In this document: one piece after another, positions 26,726-36,900 of the stretch | Layout: each line of letters begins with the position of its first letter | How positions within the stretch are numbered: position 1 is the stretch's first letter | Source of the DNA: Streptomyces xiaopingdaonensis | GTDB lineage: Bacteria > Actinomycetota > Actinomycetes > Streptomycetales > Streptomycetaceae | DNA length: 64,000 nucleotides | Direction of reading: 5' to 3' | NCBI RefSeq assembly: GCF_000262345.1 | Contig: NZ_AJTQ01000186.1 | Coordinates: 51,397 to 115,396, forward strand | The notes under the pieces: model-generated | Databases searched by the model: none | What the model was told of the DNA's origin: nothing | Seen by the model: only the letters and a program-made list of their open reading frames with translations | Made by a program: the position numbers and the translations under genes

Positions 26726-27928
26726 CTACACGCGCTCCGGTGGACGCCAGTCGGCGATTCCGTCGAGTGCACGCAGCATGAGTTCGGGGGCCAGGCGGCC
26801 GACGACGGCGAACGCGGCGTTGCGCACGGCGCACGCGGGTGCGCTGGTGAGCGTCGTCGTCCGCGCGGCGCGTGCCGACTGCTGCACGATCCTGGTCGTG
26901 CGGGGTAGGCGCAGCCGGGTGTAGGAGGCCGGTGCGAGGGTGGTGTCTCCGGCGGGGTCGGCGAGTTGCCCGAGTACGACGGCGTCCTCGACGGCCTGGT
27001 TGCCGCCTTGACCGATGCTGGGGGTCATCGGGTGCGCGGCGTCGCCGAGCAGGACCACCCGGCCGTGGTGGTGGGCGGGAAGGGGCGTGGCGAGGTGGTG
27101 GACGTCGTTGCGCAGGACCGCTCTCTTCGGCAGCGTCTCGAGGAGTTGCGGCAAGGGCGGGTGCCAGGAGCAGAACAGGCGCCGCAGCTTCGCGAGTTCG
27201 TCGTCGTGGGCGTGGTGCGCGGCGGGTTGGGCGGCGGCCGCGTAGGCGTAGACCCGGCCGTCCGGGAGGGACTGGGTTCCCCACATCCGCCCGCGTCCCC
27301 AGGTCTCGTGCGGCTGGACTCCTCCCGGCGGGGCGTCGGTGAGGAAGCGCCAGGTGGTGAAACCCGCGTAGCGGAGGCCGGGGTGGGCGGGGAACAGGCT
27401 CCGCCGGGTCGCGGAGTGGATGCCGTCGGCGGCGACGACGAGGTCCGCTTCCAGGGATCGCGCACCGGCGGTCACGGTGGCGGGCCGTTCGGGACCGCCC
27501 GGATCGGCGAGTACCGCTTCGGCGCCGGTGCGCAGTTCCGCGCGGGCCGGCAGCCGGGAGCGGAGCAGGTCCACGAGGGCGGTACGGGTCAACAGGACGA
27601 GGGGGTCCCCGAAACGCGCGCTGGTCCGGTCCCCGGTGATCGGCACCAGCCATCGGCCCGACGGCGCGCGCAGGCCCCCACGTCCGGTCCAGGTGCGGAG
27701 GGCGCGTACGGCGTCTCCCAGCCCGATGACGTCCAGGGCTCGCAGCGCGTTGGGGGCCAGGGAGATGCCCGCGCCGACGGGTTCGAGTTCCGAGACCTGT
27801 TCGAGGACGGTGACCGACCAGCCGCGGTCGGCCAGGATCGCGGCCGCCGTCAGCCCGCCGATCCCGGCTCCGATCACCACGGCCCGTGGGGAGCCCGACC
27901 TCCGCGAACCTCCGTAGGGGATTCCCAC
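26726..27928 (-). CDS. FAD-dependent aromatic-type monooxygenase
   Basis: A 400-aa PHBH-fold flavoprotein monooxygenase. It has the Rossmann motif VIGAGIGGLTAAAILADRG at residues 17-35, the DG motif region LVVAADGIHSATRR and the GD motif VVLLGDAAHPMTPSIGQGG followed by NQAVEDAVVL. It resembles the zeaxanthin-epoxidase/urate-hydroxylase (HpxO)/salicylate hydroxylase-like group; the substrate is not evident. GTG 27928 follows GAGGAGGTGAC. Single gene, convergent with the sulfatase operon. Confidence 0.88.
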   Translation of the reverse strand: MGIPYGGSRRSGSPRAVVIGAGIGGLTAAAILADRGWSVTVLEQVSELEPVGAGISLAPNALRALDVIGLGDAVRALRTWTGRGGLRAPSGRWLVPITGDRTSARFGDPLVLLTRTALVDLLRSRLPARAELRTGAEAVLADPGGPERPATVTAGARSLEADLVVAADGIHSATRRSLFPAHPGLRYAGFTTWRFLTDAPPGGVQPHETWGRGRMWGTQSLPDGRVYAYAAAAQPAAHHAHDDELAKLRRLFCSWHPPLPQLLETLPKRAVLRNDVHHLATPLPAHHHGRVVLLGDAAHPMTPSIGQGGNQAVEDAVVLGQLADPAGDTTLAPASYTRLRLPRTTRIVQQSARAARTTTLTSAPACAVRNAAFAVVGRLAPELMLRALDGIADWRPPERV

Positions 27929-28076
27929 CGTCACCTCCTCAGGACGCCCCACTCGTACGCATCCGCAACCGGGGTACGGCAAAGATCTGTTGCACGAGTT
28001 CCTGGTGTACGAGTCCGCTGCCGCACATGACGACCGCCGACGCGACAGACCGTATCGTCCCCGGCCGGGCGCGACC

Positions 28077-28349
28077 TCAAGCGGACCACACGGCCGTCCT
28101 CCCCCGGCGGAGAATGTCGGGTGACCACTCGTCCGGGGCAGGGGGCGGTTGGTAACGCTGGCCTGGAGGCGCGAAGCGGGGCTGTTCGTCGGCTCCGCTG
28201 TGTGGGCGGTGATAGTTGCAGTGGATGCCCCAGAGGGCGATCGCAGTTGATCGGGCGTGTTCGCCAGTAAACCCTCGGGCGCAGAGGAGTTCCTCGGCCA
28301 GGACGCGTTGACAGCGCTCGGCACCCGACCGGACACCATCACCCAACAC
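28077..28349 (-). pseudogene. Transposase remnant (IS481/IS3-type integrase-core C-terminus)
   Basis: A 90-codon fragment contains CQRVLAEELLCARGFTG and the hallmark NYHRPHSGADEQPRFAPPGQ, the C-terminal end of rve-type DDE transposases (usually W..YN..RPH..L). The N-terminal and DDE-bearing portions are gone and no terminal inverted repeats were recognised. It lies between the monooxygenase and a compositionally atypical transporter, marking an old insertion or recombination point. Confidence 0.75.
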
Positions 28350-28614
28350 ACACGACCTGCTGCGGGCAGGAACGCACCTGGCGGCAGTGATCGAATTCGC
28401 CGCAGGGGCGGGACAAACGGTCCGTCACGTCGCACGAGCCGTGTCAATAACGTCCCGTCCCGCAACAGCCAGCCGCATTCTTTTCGTCATGGCCGACCGC
28501 GAAGAAAGGGTCCTGGTCGTCCAACTCGCCGAGAAAGGCTCACCGTGGCCCACCATGCTCCTCACTATGGTTTCCGCTGCCACACGTTTCGCGAAGCCCC
28601 GGCGAGGAGAATGT

Positions 28615-30129
28615 ATGCACGAACAACCAAGCGATGCCGAGGACGACGTGGGCGGCGGATTCAGTGGCGAGCCGGAGCTGTCGCCGCAGCAACAGAAGCT
28701 TTCTGGTATCCCCGGCGATACGTCCCACTCCGCGAAGTGGAACATCTACCATGTGGCCTTGGTGGCCGCGCTGGGTGGACTACTGTACGGATATGACACC
28801 GGGGTCATTTCGGGAACCCTCGATCAGATCGCCCAGGATTTCGAGATCACGAATTCCTATGAGTTGTTCGGTGTCAGCATCCCCAACAACACCATCGAGC
28901 AGATGATCACCTCCTCGATTCTGCTCGGTGCCGTGATCGGCGCGCTCGCGGCAGGACCATACACTGTGCGGTTCGGGCGGCGGACCACGATCCTGACGGT
29001 CGCTGTGCTTTTCGCCGTCGGGGTGGTGCTTGCGGCATTGTCCCCCGAACCGCTCTCGCTCATCGGCAGTCGACTGCTGCTGGGTTTGGCGGTGGGTGGC
29101 AGCACCCAGACCATCCCTACCTACATCGCTGAACTTTCCCCTCCCGGTCGTCGCGGTGGTTTCGTCACCTTCTTCAATATGGCCATCGGCATCGGCATTC
29201 TGAGTGCGGCGATCGTGAACGCAGTATTCAGTGATGTCGCCTGGCACTGGAAGATCGTGGTAGCCGTCGTCCCCGCAGTCATTCTGATCATCGGCATCCT
29301 CACGCTGCCCGAGAGCCCACGCTGGCTCGTGCGGCATGAGCACATCGACTCCGCACGGAAAGTGCTGCGTTGGGTGCGACCCACTGGTCAGATCGCTGAC
29401 AGCGAGGTGCGGGATATTCAGGAAGTCCTGCGCAGGGAGAGCGAGGCCGAGGAGGGCCCTTGGCGGGCGCTCGGCGAGAAGTGGCTGCGTCCGGCGCTGA
29501 TCGCCGGAATCACGGTGGCGGTCTTCACTCAGATCACCGGACTTGAAATGATGATCTACTACACGCCGATCATCCTGACCGACGTGGGATTCGCTCCCTC
29601 GTTCTCGCTGGAGGCCAATGTCTACGTCGGCGTCGTGTACGTGGTGATGACGCTGGTCGGCAAACTGCTGGTGGACCGCATCGGCCGCCGGCGTCTGATG
29701 CTCATCATGCTGCCCGGCTCTGCGCTTTCGATCGCGCTGTTCGGCCTGCTCTTCATCGTCTCCGAGGACCAGCCCAACGGGTGGCTCGCGTTGGCGATGC
29801 TGCTGGCGTTCATGTTGTTCCAGACCGGGGGTATCCAGGTCGTCGGCTGGCTGATCGGCTCCGAGATGTATCCACTGCGGATTCGTCCCGCGGCCACCGG
29901 TGTGCACGCTGCGGCACTATGGGCGTCGAACCTCGTCGTCACTTCCAGCGCGCTCAGCCTGGTCAGTGCGCTTTCCCTGGGCGGGGCGATGCTGGTGTAC
30001 GCCATGTTGAACGTTCTCGCCTGGGTCGTCATCTTCTTCCGCGTGCCGGAGACCAAGGGGCGTTCGCTGGAGGCCATCGAGCAGGACCTGAAGCGCGGCG
30101 TCTTCTTGCCGCGGACGAAGACCTCATGA
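28615..30129 (+). CDS. MFS sugar porter, compositionally atypical
   Basis: A 504-aa sugar porter with an acidic N-terminal extension of about 40 residues before TM1 (GGLLYGYDTGVISGTLDQI). Sugar-porter motifs: VRFGRRTTIL, LPESPRWLVRHEH, ITGLEMMIYYTPIIL in TM7, DRIGRRRLMLI and VPETKGRSLEAIE. Codon third positions carry visibly more A/T than neighbouring genes, and a transposase fragment lies just upstream, suggesting recent acquisition from a lower-GC actinobacterium. Start ATG 28615 follows GAGGAGA. A longer open frame upstream has no coding character. Substrate unknown. Confidence 0.92.
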   Translation: MHEQPSDAEDDVGGGFSGEPELSPQQQKLSGIPGDTSHSAKWNIYHVALVAALGGLLYGYDTGVISGTLDQIAQDFEITNSYELFGVSIPNNTIEQMITSSILLGAVIGALAAGPYTVRFGRRTTILTVAVLFAVGVVLAALSPEPLSLIGSRLLLGLAVGGSTQTIPTYIAELSPPGRRGGFVTFFNMAIGIGILSAAIVNAVFSDVAWHWKIVVAVVPAVILIIGILTLPESPRWLVRHEHIDSARKVLRWVRPTGQIADSEVRDIQEVLRRESEAEEGPWRALGEKWLRPALIAGITVAVFTQITGLEMMIYYTPIILTDVGFAPSFSLEANVYVGVVYVVMTLVGKLLVDRIGRRRLMLIMLPGSALSIALFGLLFIVSEDQPNGWLALAMLLAFMLFQTGGIQVVGWLIGSEMYPLRIRPAATGVHAAALWASNLVVTSSALSLVSALSLGGAMLVYAMLNVLAWVVIFFRVPETKGRSLEAIEQDLKRGVFLPRTKTS

Positions 30130-30290
30130 GGAGGGTGGTGCGCATGGCGGTGTCGTCGTCGGGCGCGCGGGCAAAGACAGGTGGAGTAGGCGATGTCCTT
30201 GGGTTCCATGAGGCTCGCCGTGCCAGTAGCCGGTGGTGCGAGCCCTCTCGCCGCCAGGGCCTGATCGGGCTGCCGCCCGCCCATCAACCC

Positions 30291-30324
30291 GCCCCGCCGC
30301 ACGTCAACACACGTCCGGCGGGGC
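30291..30324. terminator. Hairpin between convergent transporter and binding-protein genes
   Basis: GCCCCGCCG (30291-30299) pairs perfectly with CGGCGGGGC (30316-30324) around a 16-nt loop just beyond the stop of the siderophore-binding lipoprotein. It probably serves the minus-strand operon and the converging plus-strand gene. Confidence 0.6.
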
Positions 30325-30335
30325 CCCGTTGACCG

Positions 30336-31310
30336 CTACTCCGCCATGCTTCCCTTGACATCGGCGAGGACCGCGCGCGCCGCGAGCGGCCCGCCGGCGC
30401 TGTTCCAGGCGGAGCCCTCCACGACGACGACGTGGTCGTCGCGCACGGCGTCGAGGCGTGCGAAGTTGCGGATGTCCTTCGCCTCCTTCAGTGCCTTCTC
30501 GCCGGACGCCCGGTCGTCGAGGGTGCCGAAGAAGAGCCAGTCGCCGTCGATGGTGCGGAGCTTCTCCAGACTGACGGGCTCGCTGTGGCCCACGCTCTCG
30601 CCCTGCTGGTCCTCGGGGCGCTTCAGGCCGAGGGAGGCGAGCGTCGAGCCGACGTGGCCCTTGCCCTTGCCGACGACCGAGGGCGCCCCGTCCTGCCAGC
30701 GCACCACGCTCGTGACGGCCTCGGCGTTGTCCTTCAGCCCGTCCTCGGTCTCGCGTACGTCGGCGTCGAACTCTTCGAGCCACTTCTGGGCCTTCGCCTT
30801 GTCGCCGAGCGCGTCGGCCGTGGCGAGGAAGGACTTCTGCCAGTCCTCGTTGAGTTTCGCGGTGAGCACCGTGGGGGCGATCCGGCGGAGCTTGTCGGTG
30901 ACGCGCTTGGAGCCGGTCGTCTCGTCGAGGAGGATCAGGTCGGGCTCGAGGACGGCGAGCTTCTCGAGGTCGGGCTCGGCGACGGTCGCGACGACCTTCG
31001 CCTTCCCCGCCTTCTTCGCCAGGTAGCTGGAGACGCCCTGTTGGCCTCGCCCCGCGGTGGCGCCGACGGGCTGGTGGCCGAGGGCGAGCGCCGCATCGAG
31101 GGTCGGCTCGCTGAGCGTGACGACCTTCTTCGGCTCTTCGGGTACCTCGGCCTTCTTCCCGTCGGCGCCTGTGACGGTGCGGGTGCCCGCGTCCGCGGCG
31201 GGCTTGGAGGACGAGGAGGACTCCTCGCCACCGCAGCCGGTGAGGACGGCGGCGCCCGCGAGGGCGGCGGCGACGGCGGCTCTGCGCGTACGGGAGGCGG
31301 TGAGGGACAT
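30336..31310 (-). CDS. Ferric-siderophore-binding lipoprotein (FepB-like)
   Basis: A 324-aa periplasmic-binding-protein-like lipoprotein of the iron-siderophore group. Signal peptide of about 23 residues with Arg-Arg and a lipobox LTGC; the mature part starts with a Ser-rich linker, then the VVTLSEPTLDAALALGHQPVGAT start of the first lobe and PDLEKLAVLEPDLILLD, standard for BtuF/FepB folds. It would capture the ferric catecholate at the cell surface for the FecCD permeases (41.2-43.4 kb) and the distant ATPase at 7.8 kb. Third gene of the glycosyltransferase-esterase operon, 29 nt after the esterase stop. Confidence 0.95.
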   Translation of the reverse strand: MSLTASRTRRAAVAAALAGAAVLTGCGGEESSSSSKPAADAGTRTVTGADGKKAEVPEEPKKVVTLSEPTLDAALALGHQPVGATAGRGQQGVSSYLAKKAGKAKVVATVAEPDLEKLAVLEPDLILLDETTGSKRVTDKLRRIAPTVLTAKLNEDWQKSFLATADALGDKAKAQKWLEEFDADVRETEDGLKDNAEAVTSVVRWQDGAPSVVGKGKGHVGSTLASLGLKRPEDQQGESVGHSEPVSLEKLRTIDGDWLFFGTLDDRASGEKALKEAKDIRNFARLDAVRDDHVVVVEGSAWNSAGGPLAARAVLADVKGSMAE

Positions 31311-31339
31311 GGGTGCTTGCTCCTGTGGAAGTAGCGGGT

Positions 31340-32692
31340 TCAGAGGGTGTGGAGGGCGGCGAGGCCGTCGGCGAGCGCACCGCTCCAACAGGTGTAGTCG
31401 TGGCCGCCGTTGAACTCGGTGAGCACGGTCGGGTAGCCGCGCGAGTCGAGGCGGGTGAAGAGTTCGCGCACCATGGTGGCCATCGCTCCCTCGTGCAGCC
31501 CGACGTCCAGGCGCACCCGCAGGCCCTCACGGAGGGGGAGTTCGGCGAACCGGCGGCTCATCCACTGCTCGCCGGTCTCCATCTTCGACGGGATGCCCGG
31601 CCCGATGTCGGGACGCCACCACAGCGAGGGGGACTGCGCGACGACGTTGCCGACGCGGTGGGTGCGCTGCTCCAGCCCGACGTGGAGCGCGCCCAGCCCG
31701 CCGAGGCTCTGCCCCGCGACGGTGGTGCGGCGCGGGTCGGCGCGGAGCGGCCAGCGGGCGGCGGCCCAGGGGAGCAACTCCTCGGTGAGGAAGTCGGTAT
31801 AGGGCTGCCGACCGCCGAACTCCCGCATGCGCGTGGCGTTGTCGACGGCATCGGGGGCGAGGACGACGAGCGGGCGGACCGCGGCGTCGGCGTGCAGGTT
31901 GTCGAAGAGGTCCTCGGCGGCGAGCTGTCCGAACCACATGTCGCCGTCGAGGAGGAGGAGTACGTCGGCGCCGTCCGCGGGCTCTGCGGCGGTCGGGGGC
32001 AGGTAGGCCCATACGTCGCGGGTGGCGCCGAGCGCCTCGGAGCGCAGGCGGTGCCGCTGCACCTCGCCCCGCGGCACGCCGCCGCGCCGGCCGGCCCACG
32101 GCTGCCGAGGTGCCTCGGGGAGCGCGAAGACGGAGCCGGGCGGGCCGTGCCAACGGGTGGCGATCGTACGGGGGTTGAGCGGGTCGCCGACCGCCTCGGC
32201 GGCGAGCGAGCGGAGCCGGTCGTGCGTGGGCTCGGCCGCGTCCTCGGTGGCGGCGATGCGGTAGGAGCCCCGGTGGTCGGCGCGCAGCCGGTAGGTGAAG
32301 TGCCAGACGTCGGTGCCGTCGAGGTGCTCCATGAGCCCCGAGGTGTAGTCGCCGCGGTCGATGAGCCGGTTGGCGAGGAGCAGGACCGCGCCCGTGGTGT
32401 CGCCGCCGCGCCGGAGGAACGTGACGGCCCGGTGGTGCGGCTCGTTGGGGAGCGGCTCGATGAGCGGCGTGCCCGACGTGCGCACCTCGACCCAGAAGCG
32501 GTCGAGTGCGGCGGCGCGCGCGTCCGGGCCCGGCAGTTCGTCGAGGTCGCGCGCGAGACGCGCGACGCGGGGGCTGCGGGCGCGGCCCGGTGCCGCGGGG
32601 TGGCCGGCTCCCGGGCCGCGGGCGGGCTCGGGGGTGCCGTGGGGGACGGAGTCGGGGGGCGCGGTCGCCTGCGGAGGGTGGGCGGCGGTCAT
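31340..32692 (-). CDS. fes: Enterochelin esterase (Fes/IroD family)
   Basis: A 450-aa cytosolic esterase that hydrolyses the Ser-trilactone of (glycosylated) enterobactin to release iron. Two domains are visible: an N-terminal enterochelin-esterase beta domain (to about residue 220, with the LLANRLIDRGDYTSGLMEHL and HFTYRLRADHRGSY segments) and a C-terminal alpha/beta hydrolase with nucleophile Ser329 in GQSLGG and catalytic His in FNGGHDYTCWSGAL, closely matching Fes (GGHD..CW). ATG overlaps the glycosyltransferase stop. Its presence independently supports a serine-trilactone siderophore. Confidence 0.95.
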   Translation of the reverse strand: MTAAHPPQATAPPDSVPHGTPEPARGPGAGHPAAPGRARSPRVARLARDLDELPGPDARAAALDRFWVEVRTSGTPLIEPLPNEPHHRAVTFLRRGGDTTGAVLLLANRLIDRGDYTSGLMEHLDGTDVWHFTYRLRADHRGSYRIAATEDAAEPTHDRLRSLAAEAVGDPLNPRTIATRWHGPPGSVFALPEAPRQPWAGRRGGVPRGEVQRHRLRSEALGATRDVWAYLPPTAAEPADGADVLLLLDGDMWFGQLAAEDLFDNLHADAAVRPLVVLAPDAVDNATRMREFGGRQPYTDFLTEELLPWAAARWPLRADPRRTTVAGQSLGGLGALHVGLEQRTHRVGNVVAQSPSLWWRPDIGPGIPSKMETGEQWMSRRFAELPLREGLRVRLDVGLHEGAMATMVRELFTRLDSRGYPTVLTEFNGGHDYTCWSGALADGLAALHTL

Positions 32693-33834
32693 CGAGTTCT
32701 TCCCTGCGTCAGGGCGAGTTGGACGAGTCGGCCGACGGTCTCGGCGGGGCTGGGCATCGCGGCCATTTCGGCTGCGGTCTCCCGTGCGGCGTCGGCCAGG
32801 GCCTCGTCGGTGAGGAGTCGCTCGACGAGCGCGGGGGTGAGGTCGTCTTGGCCGTCGGGGACGAGCCCGCAGCCCCGGTGGCGTACCGCGGCGGCGTTGG
32901 CGGGGCGGTCGGCGCCCTCGCCGAGGACGATCTGCGGGAGCCCGGAGTCGAGCGCGGTGAGGGTGGTGCCCGCGCCGCCGTGGTGGACGACGGCGTCGGA
33001 GGCGTCGAGGAGCGCGCCGAGCGGAATCCAGTCGACGGTGCTGACGTTCTCGGGGAGTTCGCCGAGCGCGGCGACGTCGGCGCCCCCGAGCGCGAGGACG
33101 AACTCGGCGTCGGTGCGGCGGGCGGCCTCGACGACCCACGCCACGGGCGAGACACCGTCGACGGCGGGCCGTACGGTGCCGAGCGTCACGGCGACCCTCG
33201 GCCGCCGCCGCGGCGCGAAGAGCCAAGGGGGCAGCGCGGCCCCGCCGTTGTAGGGCACGTACCGCATCGACCAGCGGCGCGGCTCGTCGGTCGTGGTCAT
33301 GCTGGGCGGCGCGACGTCGAGCCAGGCGGCGACCGGCTCGGGCCCGTCGAGGCCGTGGCGTTCGTAGCCCCCGGCGAGCGCGTCGTTCATCATCGCGACG
33401 TGGACCCCGGTGTGCCCGAACCCGACCGCGTGCAGCACGGAGGGCAACCCGAGGCGGGCGGCGACGAGTTGGCCGACGACGCCGTTGGGCGTGTGGACGA
33501 CGAGGTCGGGCCGCCATTCCTGCGCGACCCGCACCATGCGGTCGGCCATCTCGTCGCTGAAGAAGGAGAATCCGCGGCCCTTGGCGGGGCGGCCTGCCTC
33601 GCCGGGCGAGGGCGGTCTTCCCTGCCGCTTCTTCTCCATCTCGGCGTAGCGAGCGTCGGGATCGAGGCCGGGGGCGCAGTCGGCCGCCAACAGCCCGGCT
33701 TCCGCGGTGCGTTGGACGGCGGCGCCGCACGTGCCGACGAGGACGTCGTGTCCGGCGGCCCGGAACGCCTGGGCGAGCGGAACCATCGGGTAGAGCAGCC
33801 CGAAGAACGGCGGTCCTGCCAACAGTACGCGCAT
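32689..33834 (-). CDS. GT1-family glycosyltransferase (IroB/macrolide-GT-like)
   Basis: A 381-aa GT-B glycosyltransferase of the UGT/EryCIII/IroB type. It starts MRVLLAGPPFFGLLYPMVPLA as acceptor domain and ends with the nucleotide-sugar site DAVVHHGGAGTTLTALDSGLPQ then GEGADRPANAAAV. It is the first gene of an operon with enterochelin esterase and siderophore-binding protein, directly beside an iron box, so the likely acceptor is the catecholate siderophore or its 2,3-dihydroxybenzoyl rings, as for IroB (C-glucosylation in salmochelin). The divergent operon encodes a full dTDP-L-rhamnose pathway, so rhamnose is the likelier donor sugar here. O- versus C-linkage is not predictable. Confidence 0.9.
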   Translation of the reverse strand: MRVLLAGPPFFGLLYPMVPLAQAFRAAGHDVLVGTCGAAVQRTAEAGLLAADCAPGLDPDARYAEMEKKRQGRPPSPGEAGRPAKGRGFSFFSDEMADRMVRVAQEWRPDLVVHTPNGVVGQLVAARLGLPSVLHAVGFGHTGVHVAMMNDALAGGYERHGLDGPEPVAAWLDVAPPSMTTTDEPRRWSMRYVPYNGGAALPPWLFAPRRRPRVAVTLGTVRPAVDGVSPVAWVVEAARRTDAEFVLALGGADVAALGELPENVSTVDWIPLGALLDASDAVVHHGGAGTTLTALDSGLPQIVLGEGADRPANAAAVRHRGCGLVPDGQDDLTPALVERLLTDEALADAARETAAEMAAMPSPAETVGRLVQLALTQGRTR

Positions 33835-33943
33835 GGTGGGTGTTTCCTCCTCGGCTGGGGACGGTCTGAGGCGTTCCGGAACGCCCGCGGGAGTTCCGGG
33901 AACCCTGTGCCCGAGGTCACGCCCCGCAGGTGGCATGTTCTAC

Positions 33944-33962
33944 TTAGGTAAGCCTAAGCTAA
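33944..33962 (+). promoter_or_regulatory. Iron box (DmdR/IdeR operator), second copy
   Basis: TTAGGTAAGCCTAAGCTAA matches the iron-box consensus TTAGGTTAGGCTCACCTAA at 15 of 19 positions. It lies between the divergent glycosyltransferase and ABC-exporter operons. TAAGCT (33955-33960) inside it could be the -10 of the rightward promoter, placing the transcript start at or next to the exporter's GTG (33967). Confidence 0.88.
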
Positions 33963-33966
33963 TCAC

Positions 33967-36900
33967 GTGATTCCGAGGCCACCAACACCCGCCCCGTGGT
34001 TCCGCCGGCTCGCCGCGGCCTGCCTCCGGCACCGACGGCTGACCCTCGCCGTGGTCCTGAGTTCCGTGCTGGGCACGGGACTTGAGGCCGTCGGCCCGCT
34101 CGTCGCCAGGCTCGGCGTCAACGACGCGCTCGACGGCGAGACCCACCGGCTCCACCTGCTCGTCGCCGCGCTCGTCGGCCTCGCCGTGGTGCAGTTCGGC
34201 GCCGAGTACACCCGGCGCTTCGTCGGGGGGAAACTCGCCCTCGCCGTCCAACACCGACTGCGTACCCGGGTGTTCGCGTCGATCCAGCAGCTCGACGGGG
34301 CGGGGCAGGACACCCTGCGCACCGGGCAGGTCGTCTCCCGGACCAACAGCGACCTGCAACAGGTCCAGATCATGCTCGGCATGCTGCCGATCCCGATGGG
34401 CGTCGCGGCGCAGTTCCTCGTCGCGGTCGTCGCGATGGCCTGGTTGGCGCCGCTGCTGACGCTCGTCGCGCTCACCGTCGTCCCCGGACTCGCCTGCCTG
34501 ACGGCCTGCACCCGCAAGCGGCTCGTGCCCGCGACGAAGGCGGCGCAGGCGCAGACGGCGCGTATCGCCGAGCGGGTCGAGGAGAACGTCACAGGCGTCC
34601 GCGTGGTGAAGGGGTTCGGCCAGGAGGAGCGGGAGACCGAGCGGCTCGCCGCCGCCGCGCGCCGGCTCTTCGGGCGCCGCCTGCAAGTGGTGCGGCTCCA
34701 AGCGGCCGCGACGGCTTCCATGTCGGCGCTGCCGCCGCTCGGCCAGGTCGCGGTGCTCGGGTTCGGCGGCTGGCTCGCGCTGCGGGGCGGCATCGACATC
34801 GGCACCTTCCTCGCCTTCGCCGCGTACCTCTCGCTCCTCGCCGGACCCGCCCGCCTGTTCGCCAACTTCGTGGTGACCGCGCAGCAGGGCCGCGCCTCCG
34901 CCGAACGCGTCTACGAACTCATCGACGCGGAGCCGCACATCACGGAGGCGCCCGCCGCCCGACCCGTACCCGCAGGTCCTGTGGGGCTCGCCTTCGAGGG
35001 GGTGCGCTTCGGCTACGCGCCGAGCGATCCGGTCCTCGACGGCCTCTCGCTGACGGTCGAGCCGGGCGAGACGGTCGCGCTGATCGGGCCCGCCGGCTCC
35101 GGCAAGTCGACCGTCTCGCTGCTGCTGCCGCGGTTCTACGACGTGCAGGCGGGGTCCGTCCGTGTGGGAGCCGCCGAAGACACCGTCGACGTGCGGGAGT
35201 TGCGGCTCGACTCGCTCCGGGAGACCGTCGGCGTCGTCTTCGAGGAGCCGTTCCTCTTCTCCGGCAGCGTCCGCGACAACATCGCCCACGGGCGCCCCGA
35301 GGCGACGGACGAGGAGGTGGAAGCGGCGGCGCGCGCGGCGGGCGCGCACGCCTTCGTCGCCGCACTGCCCGAGGGGTACGGGACCGAGGTCGGCGAGCGC
35401 GGCCTCACCCTCTCCGGCGGCCAGCGCCAACGCGTCGCGCTGGCACGGACGTTGCTGACCCGTCCGCGTGCGCTCGTCCTCGACGACGCCACCTCGGCCG
35501 TCGACGCCGAGACCGAGGCCGCGATGCACACCACCCTCGCCGAGGTCACCCGCGGGACGACCACGCTGCTCATCGCGCACCGCCGCGCCACCCTCGACCT
35601 CGCCGACCGCGTCGCGGTCCTCGACGAGGGACGCGTCGTCGACGTCGGCACCCTCGACGAACTCACCGCGCGCTGCGCCCTGTTCCGCGAGCTCACCGCG
35701 GGGCACAGCGGCTCGGTCGAGGAACGCGTCAACCCGGCCGACGCCCACGGCACCGAGGGCGTCACCCCGGAGCTGTGGCCCGTGACCGGGCCGGAAGCCG
35801 CAGACGAGCCCGCGGAGCCGCCGGCAGACCCCGCGCTCGACGAGGACGAACTCCGGCGCCCCCGACCGGACTTGCGCCTCGCCGGCCTGCTGCGCCCGGT
35901 ACGCGCCGCGCTCCTCGCGGGGCTCGTTCTCGTCGTCCTCGACACGGCCGCGACGGTCTCCCTGCCCCTGTTCGTCCGCCACGGCCTCGACCACGGCGTC
36001 GCCGAGGGCGACGGAGCCACCCTGCGGAACGCGGCCCTGGCGGCGCTCGGCGTCGTCCTCGCAGGGTGGGTGCTGCTCCACACGCACACCCGCCTCACCC
36101 GCCGCGCGGGGGAACGGGTGCTGTACGGGCTGCGCATCCGCACCTTCGCCCAACTGCAGCGGCTCGGCATGGACTTCTACGAACGTGAGCGCAGCGGCCA
36201 GATCATGACCCGGATGGTCAACGACATCGAGGCGCTGTCGACCTTCCTCCAGTCGCACCTGCTCACCTCGCTGGCGGCGCTGGCGACGGTCGCGGGCGTC
36301 GCGGTGACGATGCTCGCCGTCGACCTGCCGCTGGCCCTCGCAGGACTCGCGCCGCTACCGCTCGTCGCGCTCGCCACCTTCGTCTTCTGGCGGCTCTCCT
36401 CCGCCGCCTACGCCGACGCGCGACGCCGCATCGGGGAGGTCAACTCCACGCTCCAGGAGAACGTTTCAGGGCTGCGCATAGCCCAGGCCGACAACCGGCA
36501 GAGGGACACGGCGGCCGAATTCGACAAGCTCTCGGACTCCTACCGCACCTCCCGGCTGCGCGCCCAGCGGTACGCCTCGGTCTACTTCCCGAGCATCAAC
36601 GTCTGCGCCGAACTGGGGAAGGCGCTGGTCCTGTTCGTGGGCGGCACCTGGGTAGCCGAGGGCAGCCTCGACGCGGGGGTGCTCGTCGCCTTCATGCTCT
36701 ACCTCGGCCTTCTCTTCTCCCCCATCCAGCAGCTCTCGCTCGCCTTCGACAGCTACCAGCAGGCCGCCGTGGGCCTGCGGCGAACGGTGGAACTCCTCCG
36801 GCTGCCCTCCTTGGTCCCCGACAAGCGCCCCGAAGAGGCCGCCCCGCTCCCCCGACGCCTCGCCGGCGCGGTGGAGTTGCGGCACGCCTCGCACCGCTAC

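Noticed and set aside
28387..28614. Upstream extension of the atypical sugar porter (76 extra codons)
   Set aside because: No coding bias and a good Shine-Dalgarno directly before ATG 28615.
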